From a virus, in the IMG/VR virus record IMGVR_UViG_3300036861_000334, positions 1-41,860 of that record: a DNA stretch of 41,860 nucleotides; one strand, given 5' to 3'. The notes below the pieces were generated by a model. It did no database searches. It had not been told where the DNA came from and saw nothing but the letters and a program-made list of their open reading frames with translations. How positions within the stretch are numbered: position 1 is the first letter of the stretch; each line of letters begins with the position of its first letter. Of the stretch, positions 32,194 through 39,551 are shown piece after piece. Both the position numbers and the translations under genes were made by a program.

Positions 32194-34215
32194 ATGATGC
32201 GAAAGCTCTACCGCTTCCTTGGCGCGGCGCTCGCCGTCCTTTGCCTTGCCGAAATCGCCGATCTTGTCTGGCTCGCGTCAAGCCGGGCCACCATCAACAA
32301 TTCCATCAATAAGATCACGATCGCCGGCAATGGCGCGCAGACGTCATTTGGCTTCTCCTTCATCGGCGTGACGGCTTCCGACATCTCGGTGACGTTCACC
32401 AGCGCCGCCGGCATCGCCACGGTGCTGGCGCAAGGATCGGGACCGACACAGTACCAACTGACGCTCAATCCTGCCTCTCCGGGCCAGCTATGGGGCGTCG
32501 GTGGAACTGTCGTCTACAATCCCTCCGGGACGCCAATTCCCTCGGGATCGACGCTGACGATCCTGCGGACGGTCCCGCTGCAGCAGACCGTCTCCCTCAA
32601 CAATCAGGGCGCATTCTTTCCGTCCGCGGTCGAAATGGGCCTCGACTTGTTGGACATGCAGATCCAGCAGCTCGCCGAGCTGTATGGCCGCGCCATCGTC
32701 GCGCCGCCGTCCGATCCCCCTACGGTCAACCTGACGCTGCCGCCGGCGGCGCAGCGGGCCAACACCGGCCTTGCCTTCGATGGGTCGGGCAATGTCATCG
32801 CGGGCGTCACGCCGTCGTCCGGGACGATTTCCAGCGCCATGCAGCCGGTGGTCAATGCGGCTTCGCTCGCTGCCGGCCGTACCGCCTTCGGCCTCGGCAC
32901 GATGGCGCAGGAGAACATCAACGGCGGCACGTGCGGCGGGGCAACGATCCGGGACGACGGATCGGGGAATGCCAGGGTGGTGTTCCAGACGGTCCCGGAC
33001 GCCAGCAATCAGGCCGTCACTTGCGCCTTCCACGGTCAGGTGCACACGGCGACCGGAGCGCTGATCTACACGCTGCCTCGCGCCAATACGCTGTTCAACG
33101 GATTCGGCTTCTGGGTCTATGCGCTCAACAATTCCGTCACCTTCGCCGTCAATGCGGCCGACGGCTTTTCCGGAGGAGCCTCCGGCGCGTCGATGGTGAT
33201 CCCGCCGGGATCACAGGCCTATGTCTCGACCGACGCGGCAGGGTCGGGGACGTGGTTCCTCAATATCCAGAACAACACGGGACTCAACGTACCGTTCAAC
33301 CTCTCGATCGCGTGCAGCACGGCGTCAAACGCGCTGACCTGCGCGCTGAAAGATCGCAACGGCAATGATCCGTCGTCGGCCTCGCCGGTCCTGCTGGCGA
33401 TCCAGTTCGGCACCAGCACGGCCCAGGTTGCGCCAATCGCCATCACCGCGCCGCTGTCGATTACGGCTCCGGCCGGCGCGACGCTCGGCACCGTCAACAA
33501 TCAGACCAACCGGCTATGGATCGGATTGTTCAACAATGCCGGCACGCTGGCACTGGGCTTCTACAACTCGCTCAACACGACCGGGCCGAACATAAAGTCC
33601 TGGGACGAAACAACCGGAGCCGTCGGTACCGCCATCAGCGCCGGTTCTATCAGCCCGCAGACCTGGTACACACAAGGCGCGATCACTGCCGCATTCCGCA
33701 TCATCGGCTATGTCGAGTCGAAGCAGTCAACAGCGGGACAATGGGCGGCGACGCCTGCCACAAAGCTGTTCGGGCCGGGAGTGAAGCGGCCGGGGGAATC
33801 GGTTCAGAAAGTCACTTCGGTTGTCAACATTGCATCTAATGTAACCTCGACAACCTTTGTTGTCTTTGCATTTCACAGTGCAGCGATTACGCCGCAGTCG
33901 GCGGCCAATCTGATTGGTGTGCGTGTCAGCGGGGCGATGTTAGCAACAGGATCTGGAGGCGATTTCGAGCTTTCATTGTCTCGGGGCATAACGAATAACA
34001 CTGGCTTATTTGGCGGCCGCACGGGTCTATCCGCTGCGAATGTTGGTAATGCATCTGCCGCTGTCCTAGAGGGCTACGATATGCCCAACACGACGGGCAG
34101 TGTGGCATATGCGGTGCAAGGGAGATCTCCTGGCGGCATTACGCTTACCTTCAGCAAGATCAACAACATCGCTTCAGAACCGGCGCAGTACACGCTTGAA
34201 GAGATTCAGATCTGA
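32194..34215 (+). CDS. Tail fibre with T7-like N-terminus and signal-like segment
   Basis: Residues 40-175 match the T7 tail-fibre N-terminal anchor domain: KITIAGNGAQTSFGFSF, LTILRTVPLQQTVSLNNQG and AVEMGLDLLDMQIQQLAELY. This part would bind the tail nozzle. The rest is beta-rich and ends in a different, visibly more A/T-rich stretch (about 33,810-34,110), likely the exchanged receptor-binding tip. Unusually, residues 1-28 (MMRKLYRFLGAALAVLCLAE) look like a signal or membrane segment placed before the anchor domain. Four cysteines lie after it. Confidence 0.75.
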   Translation: MMRKLYRFLGAALAVLCLAEIADLVWLASSRATINNSINKITIAGNGAQTSFGFSFIGVTASDISVTFTSAAGIATVLAQGSGPTQYQLTLNPASPGQLWGVGGTVVYNPSGTPIPSGSTLTILRTVPLQQTVSLNNQGAFFPSAVEMGLDLLDMQIQQLAELYGRAIVAPPSDPPTVNLTLPPAAQRANTGLAFDGSGNVIAGVTPSSGTISSAMQPVVNAASLAAGRTAFGLGTMAQENINGGTCGGATIRDDGSGNARVVFQTVPDASNQAVTCAFHGQVHTATGALIYTLPRANTLFNGFGFWVYALNNSVTFAVNAADGFSGGASGASMVIPPGSQAYVSTDAAGSGTWFLNIQNNTGLNVPFNLSIACSTASNALTCALKDRNGNDPSSASPVLLAIQFGTSTAQVAPIAITAPLSITAPAGATLGTVNNQTNRLWIGLFNNAGTLALGFYNSLNTTGPNIKSWDETTGAVGTAISAGSISPQTWYTQGAITAAFRIIGYVESKQSTAGQWAATPATKLFGPGVKRPGESVQKVTSVVNIASNVTSTTFVVFAFHSAAITPQSAANLIGVRVSGAMLATGSGGDFELSLSRGITNNTGLFGGRTGLSAANVGNASAAVLEGYDMPNTTGSVAYAVQGRSPGGITLTFSKINNIASEPAQYTLEEIQI

Positions 34216-34916
34216 TGGCCGTCTCCCGCGCCTACCTCTCCGGCGACATCCCGATCCTTGGTCCGATCGGCGTCGCCGTCACAGGCATCAGCAATACGCC
34301 AATGGCGGCCATCGCCGCGGATTCGTTGCGCCATGGGATTCTGTTCTTCAACCCGAACCCGGCCACGGTGCTGCGCATCCTTCCGGTCGGCGCGACGCTC
34401 GTCTCCGGAAGCGGCGGCATTGCGATTGAGCCGTTCAGCTATTTCGAAATCTATGACTCCGATGGCGGCAACCTCGGCGCCGGCAATGGCCTCATCCGCG
34501 TCAACTGCGCCTGGAACGTCGTTGCTGATACGGCGGGATCGTTTGGGCTGACGATCTGGAATTTCACGGACAACAATCAGTCCGTTCCCGCTCCGGCACC
34601 CGTTGCCTACGTCAACACCGACATCGACATCTCTTCGCCGACAGCGCTCACGACCTCGGCGCTGACAACGGCATCGTCGGCGCTGGCGGCATCGAACGCC
34701 AATCGTCGCGGCATCCTATTCCACAATCCTGGCACCCAGAACAAGGCGATCGCGCCAGCCAATCTGGCAGCGTCGCTGACGGCCGGAAGCATCATCCTGC
34801 TGCCGAAGTCGGAAAAACGCATCGACGCGCGCGGCAAGGTCCGCATCAACTGCGGCTTCAATGCACTGACCGCCAATAACAGCGACGGCTCTCTGTCCGT
34901 CCTCCAGTTCGTCTAG
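34215..34916 (+). CDS. Internally duplicated tail protein, 233 aa
   Basis: The protein contains two copies of one domain. The first, residues 39-101, has RHGILFFNPNP and GLIRVNCAWN; the second, residues 164-217, has RRGILFHNPGT and GKVRINCGFN. Each ends in a cysteine-containing strand. The pattern suggests a small beta-sandwich used in tail or fibre decoration. It starts in a TGATG overlap with the fibre gene and precedes the tailspike gene, so it may connect or chaperone these. Confidence 0.6.
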   Translation: MAVSRAYLSGDIPILGPIGVAVTGISNTPMAAIAADSLRHGILFFNPNPATVLRILPVGATLVSGSGGIAIEPFSYFEIYDSDGGNLGAGNGLIRVNCAWNVVADTAGSFGLTIWNFTDNNQSVPAPAPVAYVNTDIDISSPTALTTSALTTASSALAASNANRRGILFHNPGTQNKAIAPANLAASLTAGSIILLPKSEKRIDARGKVRINCGFNALTANNSDGSLSVLQFV

Positions 34917-34929
34917 CTTAGAGGCATCC

Positions 34930-36831
34930 ATGAACATCAGGGTTTGGGCCGCGCTTGTCGCGGGAGCGCTCTCGCTTTGGCTCAATGGCTTTGCGGCAGC
35001 GCAGAACTACACCTGTCCGACGCAAGCCGTAGGCGACAGCCAGCAGCTCTGCGCCTCGACGGAGTTCGTGCAGCAGAACATCGGTTCTCCAACGAACATG
35101 TCGACGGCGCTCGACAATGCTTTCGGCTCGACGCGCGGCAGCATCCTAGAGCGCGGGTCCGCTGGTTGGGTCATCAGGACTCCCGGAACATCAGGCTTCC
35201 CTTGGGTGAGCAATGGGGCGGGAGCAGATCCGGGCTATCAGGCGCTGACGGCTGCGGGAATTGCAGCGGCGACGATTACCAGCACACAGATTGCTTCTGG
35301 AACGATCACGGGCGGTAACATCGCCTCGGCTACGGTAGCCAATTCCAACCTCGCCAACATGGCGGCGGGGACGGTCAAGTGCAATTCCACGAGCAGCAAT
35401 GGACCGCCGCAGGATTGCAATTATCCGCTCTATAACGTCCGCGATCCAGCGTTCGGCGCGATCCCCGATGGAACGACCGACAATACGACGGCTATCCAAA
35501 ACGCCACGACTGCGGCCATCGCCGCGCACGGCTGCGTCTATTTTCCTGGGGCAACGTTGCCCTATCTCACCGGCCAGATCACGGGCGCGTCGCTCGCTTG
35601 CTGGCTTGGCGATGCGCCGAATCTCACCATCATCAAGCTGAAGAACGGAGCGAACACCGGCATCTTTACCGCCGGCACCACTGGAACCGAGGCGGCCGAC
35701 GTGACGGTCGCGAATCTGACGCTCGATGGCAACCGCGCTAATAACACCGGCGGCATCACGTTGAACGTTTATGGTCCGCGGCCACGATTTCAGAACATCA
35801 ACATTAATAACTCAGGCGGCATCGGTATCACGACCAGCCTCAACACAAGCGACGGCGATCTCACCGATTCTATCGAAGGATTCTTCGAGAATATAAGGCT
35901 TGACAGCATCTCGCAGACGGGGTGGGACTGTCATGGGCCGAATGACAGCTATTTCGGCAAGATTGCCATCTTCGATGCCGGGATCGCGACCGACAACACC
36001 TATTACGCCTTCCGCGCCAATGCGGCCGGTGGCACGACGACGCTCTGTAACGGCCGCTTCATCGACTATCACAGTTTCAGTCGAGACGGCACGACGAACA
36101 CGCCGATCTCGACGCAGATCGACACGACCGGAAACAATTTCGTCCACTCGCATTTCGAGAGCGGACATACGCCACTTGTCGTGGCAGGCGCCAACAATCG
36201 CATTGATGGCGCAGCATATGGCACTCGTGGCACCTTTGCGGCATCTGTTACCGGATCGGGGAACATCCTTGATCTTGAAGTCGGCCTCAACGCCGCTTCT
36301 GCCAATCCGAATTACAAGTGCCTCAACCTAGCTGGTTCGCTGAATATTATCCGCTTGACGTCGGGCATCTGCAACAACGGTATCATTGACTTCACGAGCG
36401 ATGGCGGCCTTAACCAGATTACGATCACGACGTTCAACGGTGCCAGTATCGTCAATGAATTCGTCGGGACGCCAGCCGCGAATGATTTCGTGATCATTCA
36501 GGCGTCGGGGACCAGCCCCAAGCAATACACGCAACTTCCAGGTCATCCGGCATTTACGGGTGGCGGCCCCGCTCCGACCCTTAGTTCTTGCGGCACGAGC
36601 CCGAGTATCATTGGTAGCGACGCGTCGGGCATCATTGGCACCGGCACCGGAGCGACGGCTTGTACGCTCACATTCGGGATAGCATATGTAAATGCGCCAT
36701 TCTGCGTAGTGAGCGCGCAAGCCAAGGCCAGCAACCTTGATTACTCTCGCAGCACAACGGCGCTAACCCTCAGCGCGGCGAGCGCCAGTGCGTTCTATCA
36801 CTACCACTGCCTCGCGCAGTCGGGTGGTTAA
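34930..36831 (+). CDS. Tailspike / pectate-lyase-like depolymerase with signal peptide
   Basis: The first 25 residues are a Sec-type signal peptide (MNIRVWAALVAGALSLWLNG, cleavage near FAAA/Q). Residues 165-400 have the opening of the pectate lyase superfamily beta-helix (FGAIPDGTTDNTTAIQNA) and many G-x-N/D turns expected of a right-handed helix, so it is a likely polysaccharide depolymerase. The mature chain has 14 cysteines, high for a phage protein and even in number, consistent with disulfides. The ribosome site is GAGG. Its stop overlaps the opposing methyltransferase stop. Confidence 0.7.
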   Translation: MNIRVWAALVAGALSLWLNGFAAAQNYTCPTQAVGDSQQLCASTEFVQQNIGSPTNMSTALDNAFGSTRGSILERGSAGWVIRTPGTSGFPWVSNGAGADPGYQALTAAGIAAATITSTQIASGTITGGNIASATVANSNLANMAAGTVKCNSTSSNGPPQDCNYPLYNVRDPAFGAIPDGTTDNTTAIQNATTAAIAAHGCVYFPGATLPYLTGQITGASLACWLGDAPNLTIIKLKNGANTGIFTAGTTGTEAADVTVANLTLDGNRANNTGGITLNVYGPRPRFQNININNSGGIGITTSLNTSDGDLTDSIEGFFENIRLDSISQTGWDCHGPNDSYFGKIAIFDAGIATDNTYYAFRANAAGGTTTLCNGRFIDYHSFSRDGTTNTPISTQIDTTGNNFVHSHFESGHTPLVVAGANNRIDGAAYGTRGTFAASVTGSGNILDLEVGLNAASANPNYKCLNLAGSLNIIRLTSGICNNGIIDFTSDGGLNQITITTFNGASIVNEFVGTPAANDFVIIQASGTSPKQYTQLPGHPAFTGGGPAPTLSSCGTSPSIIGSDASGIIGTGTGATACTLTFGIAYVNAPFCVVSAQAKASNLDYSRSTTALTLSAASASAFYHYHCLAQSGG

Positions 36832-37502
36832 GCGCGCCGAATTTCGACCTTGTACCAGTCGTGGCCGGAAGCTTTGACATGCACGCTGTCGCCAAGCGCT
36901 GATTGAAGCGACGTGGCTTGGTTGTCGGGCTGCCAGACGACCAGATCTCCGTTGTCCAGCGGCATAAAATTCCACTGGTGCAAACCATCGCCATTCTGTT
37001 TGACGGACTCGTTAACGCTGCCTTCGAGCCACACAACACCGTCCGGCTTGCAGACCGCCAACATCTCGCGGATGACTCGGATTGGATCATAAGCATGATC
37101 GAGCGCGTTGCGGCTGTGGACCAGATCAAAGAGGCCAAGGCCGAGCTCTGAAAGGCGCTCGCCTTCGCCTTGGAGCGTCCGGAGGTGCGGTGTGAGCCCG
37201 GCTTCCTGCAGCAGCTTGCCATAGGCATCGCCGAGCGGATCAATGGCGATGATCTCGATATGCGGCGGAGCACCAACAGGACCGATAGTCGTCGCCGGCC
37301 CCGATCCAACGTCGAGAATGCGGCAGGCGCGGTCCGGCAGGTGGGCGGCCAGATGGCCGGGGAAAGGATAGTCGCCGGCCACGCGGCGGCGCATCTCATC
37401 GACCCATTCCTGGTTCGGGAATTTGCCGCTAATGATTTGGCGCCAGAATTCTACTTCTTCCGGCAAGGCGGCCTGCCATTGCTCACGCGCGGCGATGTTC
37501 AT
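36828..37502 (-). CDS. SAM-dependent methyltransferase
   Basis: This 224-residue protein has class I methyltransferase motif I at 61-68 (RILDVGSG), an acidic residue after strand 2 (D88 in IIAIDPL) and motif VWLEGSVNES near 155. LFDLVHSRNALDHAYDP near 122 is the typical post-II region of small-molecule or glycan methyltransferases. It is leftward, opposite the tailspike, with GGGGAGGGGAT as ribosome site and a 17-base motif shared with the next leftward gene. It may modify a surface sugar with the neighbouring glycosyltransferase-like protein (inference). Confidence 0.75.
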   Translation of the reverse strand: MNIAAREQWQAALPEEVEFWRQIISGKFPNQEWVDEMRRRVAGDYPFPGHLAAHLPDRACRILDVGSGPATTIGPVGAPPHIEIIAIDPLGDAYGKLLQEAGLTPHLRTLQGEGERLSELGLGLFDLVHSRNALDHAYDPIRVIREMLAVCKPDGVVWLEGSVNESVKQNGDGLHQWNFMPLDNGDLVVWQPDNQATSLQSALGDSVHVKASGHDWYKVEIRRA

Positions 37503-37521
37503 GGATCGAATCCCCTCCCCT

Positions 37522-37538
37522 ACAGAAACATCACCTTA
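37522..37538 (-). promoter_or_regulatory. Conserved leader motif, copy 1
   Basis: Read leftward this is CTATAAGGTGATGTTTC, 20 bases before the methyltransferase ATG. A near-identical sequence lies at 38519-38535 in front of the glycosyltransferase-like gene (15 of 17 bases the same). I did not find it elsewhere in the window. It may be a promoter or a leader element for the cargo genes. Confidence 0.5.
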
Positions 37539-37560
37539 TAGACACAACTGAGGCGGGAGT

Positions 37561-38469
37561 CTAGCTGCTGATCCGCATCAATAAAGCCTTCGTCCGTGTG
37601 CGCAATCTCAACCGGTAACGCAGCCGCATGAACCGTCTACGCGGTCCAAGCCAGTGTAGAAACGCAAACAATGTCGGCGGCAGGATGAGGCGGAGTCTTT
37701 CAACGAAAGGCGTCGCCTGAAACATCGCCGCCGCACCAGCGCGCAAGACGGTCTCGACATCAGGCGTCGTGATGGTGACGGTCTGGCGGCGCTTGCGAAA
37801 GTTCGCCGGCCATCCGACGGCCATCTTGTAGATATCGGTGTCGCGGGCTTCCTTGGTATTGCCGATGATCTTCCAGAACCGGCGGCCGTTGGCCTGCCAC
37901 TGCGCCATATTCCAGTTGAGCGGATGGACCCGGTGAAGGAGCAGAGGAACTTCCAGCGTTTCGATTTGCGCGCCGGCTTTCTGGCACGCATAGGGGAACC
38001 ACAAGTCCCACCATGTCTCGCCGATGTGAAAACCTGCGTCCTCTTCCGGCAGGACCGTCGTATCGAAAAAGAAGGCGTCGTAGCCGTAGCGCATCGCCGT
38101 GACGCGGTCGGCTCCTTCGTCGAGCCGCCAGGCCAGCACCAGACGCCGATCGAGGCGAGAGGCGAGATTGCTGGCGATGCCGCCCGGATACCCGATGATT
38201 CGGCAATCGCTGTTGATGATGCCAGCAAAACGGACACCGCTGGCGCGGATGGCTTGGAGAAATGCGCCGATGCGCGGCTTGCCATCGGCCGGCAGCGTGG
38301 CGAACTCGACGGGAAGATCGATCCCGCGAAGCTTCTTGATCTCGCTGGGGCCACTCAGGGCGACCGGATCGAAGCCGGCCGCTCGCCATGAACTGAGGCA
38401 ATCGCGGAGATAGGAAAGCTCGCCGTCATTCGACGGCGGTTTGATCGATGTGAAAAGTGGAAATGACAT
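37561..38469 (-). CDS. Glycosyltransferase-like protein, 302 aa
   Basis: The start at 38469 has a strong GGAGGGGGG ribosome site; a longer frame to 38517 has none. The N-terminal half has a nucleotide-sugar transferase feel: FTSIKPPSNDGELSYLRDCL, a strand ending INSDCRI near residue 110 (a DxD-like SDC), and YDAFFFDTTVLPEED near 150. The C-terminus is basic (LRYRLRLRTRTK) and might touch membranes. I cannot assign a GT family. Next to a methyltransferase it may alter the host surface polysaccharide. Confidence 0.5.
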   Translation of the reverse strand: MSFPLFTSIKPPSNDGELSYLRDCLSSWRAAGFDPVALSGPSEIKKLRGIDLPVEFATLPADGKPRIGAFLQAIRASGVRFAGIINSDCRIIGYPGGIASNLASRLDRRLVLAWRLDEGADRVTAMRYGYDAFFFDTTVLPEEDAGFHIGETWWDLWFPYACQKAGAQIETLEVPLLLHRVHPLNWNMAQWQANGRRFWKIIGNTKEARDTDIYKMAVGWPANFRKRRQTVTITTPDVETVLRAGAAAMFQATPFVERLRLILPPTLFAFLHWLGPRRRFMRLRYRLRLRTRTKALLMRISS

Positions 38470-38518
38470 CGTTAAATCCCCCCTCCAGGGAAAGAGTCTC
38501 CTCTCGCTCGCCCTCAAA

Positions 38519-38535
38519 GAAACGTCACCTTATGG
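38519..38535 (-). promoter_or_regulatory. Conserved leader motif, copy 2
   Basis: Read leftward this is CCATAAGGTGACGTTTC, 50 bases before the ATG of the glycosyltransferase-like gene. It repeats the motif at 37522-37538. In both copies a stop codon follows in the frame (M/T)FL-stop, so a short leader peptide is another possibility. Confidence 0.5.
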
Positions 38536-38605
38536 TCCATGCCACGATGAAGCTGGCCCACCTTCTCAAGAAGTAATATGCGCGCTTGAACACGTCTTTG
38601 ATTCC

Positions 38606-38767
38606 TCACAGATAGGCCGCGGCCGGGGCGACGTTCGGAAGCTCGCCTTCGGCTGGGGGCTTGCGATCGGGCGTGATCAGCGGCCGGTAGAAGCGGCGGG
38701 CGGGATGGCTGTCACCGGGCTTTGGGGGTGAAGAGGGGTCGGGTAAGGCGGGCTTGTTTTCTTCCAT
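38606..38767 (-). CDS. Small Pro-rich protein, 53 aa
   Basis: The ATG at 38767 has an excellent ribosome site (AAAGGAGGATCAC). The product begins MEENKPALPDPSSPPKPGDS and is Pro-rich and charged throughout, so probably disordered. A good leftward -10 box stands 35 bases upstream. It is divergent from the XRE gene and may belong to the same control circuit. Confidence 0.6.
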   Translation of the reverse strand: MEENKPALPDPSSPPKPGDSHPARRFYRPLITPDRKPPAEGELPNVAPAAAYL

Positions 38768-38801
38768 TTGAGTGATCCTCCTTTGGGGGCATTTCCTCCC
38801 C

Positions 38802-38829
38802 ATTGTAGACAAGTTCGCCCCTAGTGCAA
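38802..38829 (-). promoter_or_regulatory. Leftward sigma-70-type promoter
   Basis: Read leftward, TTGCAC (38829-38824) and TACAAT (38807-38802) are separated by 16 bases; the -10 matches five of six consensus bases and the -35 three. The inverted repeat GCAAC-C-GTTGC (38826-38836) overlaps the -35. Transcription would serve the 53-aa gene and possibly the cargo genes beyond it. Confidence 0.5.
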
Positions 38830-38843
38830 CCGTTGCTAGTTCT

Positions 38844-38858
38844 CTGCGTTTTACGCAG
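38844..38858. promoter_or_regulatory. Palindrome, candidate XRE operator
   Basis: CTGCGTTTTACGCAG is a perfect 6-bp inverted repeat around three T. It lies 17 bases before the XRE start and 15 bases beyond the -35 of the leftward promoter, the usual place of an operator shared by divergent genes. Binding by the neighbouring XRE protein is an inference. Confidence 0.5.
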
Positions 38859-38874
38859 GAACACGGCGACGGAG

Positions 38875-39120
38875 ATGAAGGCGAAGGAACGAGGGTCGCC
38901 GCAGCATGACGATCTGCGGCGCTTGTTGAAAGAACGGCGTCAGCGGGCCGAACTGACCCAACGGGCGCTGGCCGATCGCCTCGGCTGGGATCACAAGACC
39001 ATTTCGAGCCTGGAACGCGGATCGAAACGGTTGACCGTGCTGGAGTTGATCGAACTCGGAAAAGCGCTTGAGTTCGACCCGGCGGCCGCCGTCAGGCGCG
39101 TGATGAAGGTGAAGGATTAG
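38875..39120 (+). CDS. XRE-family regulator, 81 aa
   Basis: Residues 14-73 form a complete XRE/Cro-type helix-turn-helix: LRRLLKERRQRAELTQRALA, DRLGWDHKTISSLERGSKR and LELIELGKALEFDP. Such small proteins bind palindromic operators as dimers. I chose the ATG at 38875 because the domain begins soon after; a GTG frame reaches back to 38824, across the palindrome. It is the only rightward gene in this part. Its stop overlaps the opposing 56-aa gene by four bases. Confidence 0.75.
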   Translation: MKAKERGSPQHDDLRRLLKERRQRAELTQRALADRLGWDHKTISSLERGSKRLTVLELIELGKALEFDPAAAVRRVMKVKD

Positions 39121-39287
39121 CTTCGGTCGCCGAACTCAAACAGACGCAGCGCCCGCGCAACTTTCCCGGCGAGCGCTGCGATGCATCCCTGGTCCCTGCC
39201 ATCGGCTGGAAAGGCGCGCAAGGCATCAAGCAGAATGCGCGTCTCGTGCTCTGAGAGTTCCAGATGAAGATGCAGGGGGCCATCCAT
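39117..39287 (-). CDS. Hypothetical protein, 56 aa
   Basis: This small ORF starts MDGPLHLHLELSEHETRILL and continues as a two-helix protein (ALAGKVARALRLFEF near the end). The ribosome site AAAGGAGACAGACC is strong. It lies 23 bases after the zinc-ribbon gene and is probably in the same leftward operon. Function unknown; the LSEHETRILLDALR pattern is common in small phage helical proteins. Confidence 0.65.
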   Translation of the reverse strand: MDGPLHLHLELSEHETRILLDALRAFPADGRDQGCIAALAGKVARALRLFEFGDRS

Positions 39288-39310
39288 GGTCTGTCTCCTT
39301 TATGCGGGGA

Positions 39311-39457
39311 CTATCCCTCGCATTTCAGGCAAACATAGACCCAGGCCCACTTGCCGCCAATCTTCCTCTTGACGTAGGTCATCTGCGAACCACAGACGGG
39401 GCATTTTTTGGGATTGCTCTCGGCGAAGTGAATCGTGGTACTGATGGCGTCAGCCAT
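39311..39457 (-). CDS. Small zinc-ribbon protein, 48 aa
   Basis: The ATG at 39457 has a perfect GAGGAGGTTACA leader. The 48-residue product has two cysteine pairs, C19/C22 (CPVCGSQM) and C43/C46 (CLKCEG), on either side of a basic beta hairpin, the classical zinc ribbon. It could bind nucleic acid or protein. It belongs to the leftward early-looking operon after the P63C gene. Confidence 0.7.
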   Translation of the reverse strand: MADAISTTIHFAESNPKKCPVCGSQMTYVKRKIGGKWAWVYVCLKCEG

Positions 39458-39487
39458 TGTAACCTCCTCGACAGGTTGTGATGGTCA

Positions 39488-39545
39488 GGGCCGGCTTGGC
39501 ACTGGCATGCTTCGCCGGCCCGCTCGTTATCCGGCTCGGGGCCGG
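39488..39545. repeat. Alternative inverted repeats in the gap after the P63C gene
   Basis: GGGCCGGC (39488-39495) pairs with GCCGGCCC (39514-39521), and the latter can instead pair through CCGGCC with GGCCGG (39540-39545). The hairpins exclude each other. No T-run follows, so a simple terminator is not supported; in a GC-rich genome chance is possible. Confidence 0.3.
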
Positions 39546-39551
39546 AATTGG

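Noticed and set aside
32194-36831. Diversity-generating retroelement as in BPP-1
   Set aside because: The head genes resemble BPP-1, so I looked for a reverse transcriptase and a template/variable repeat pair near the fibre and tailspike genes; neither is visible in this window.
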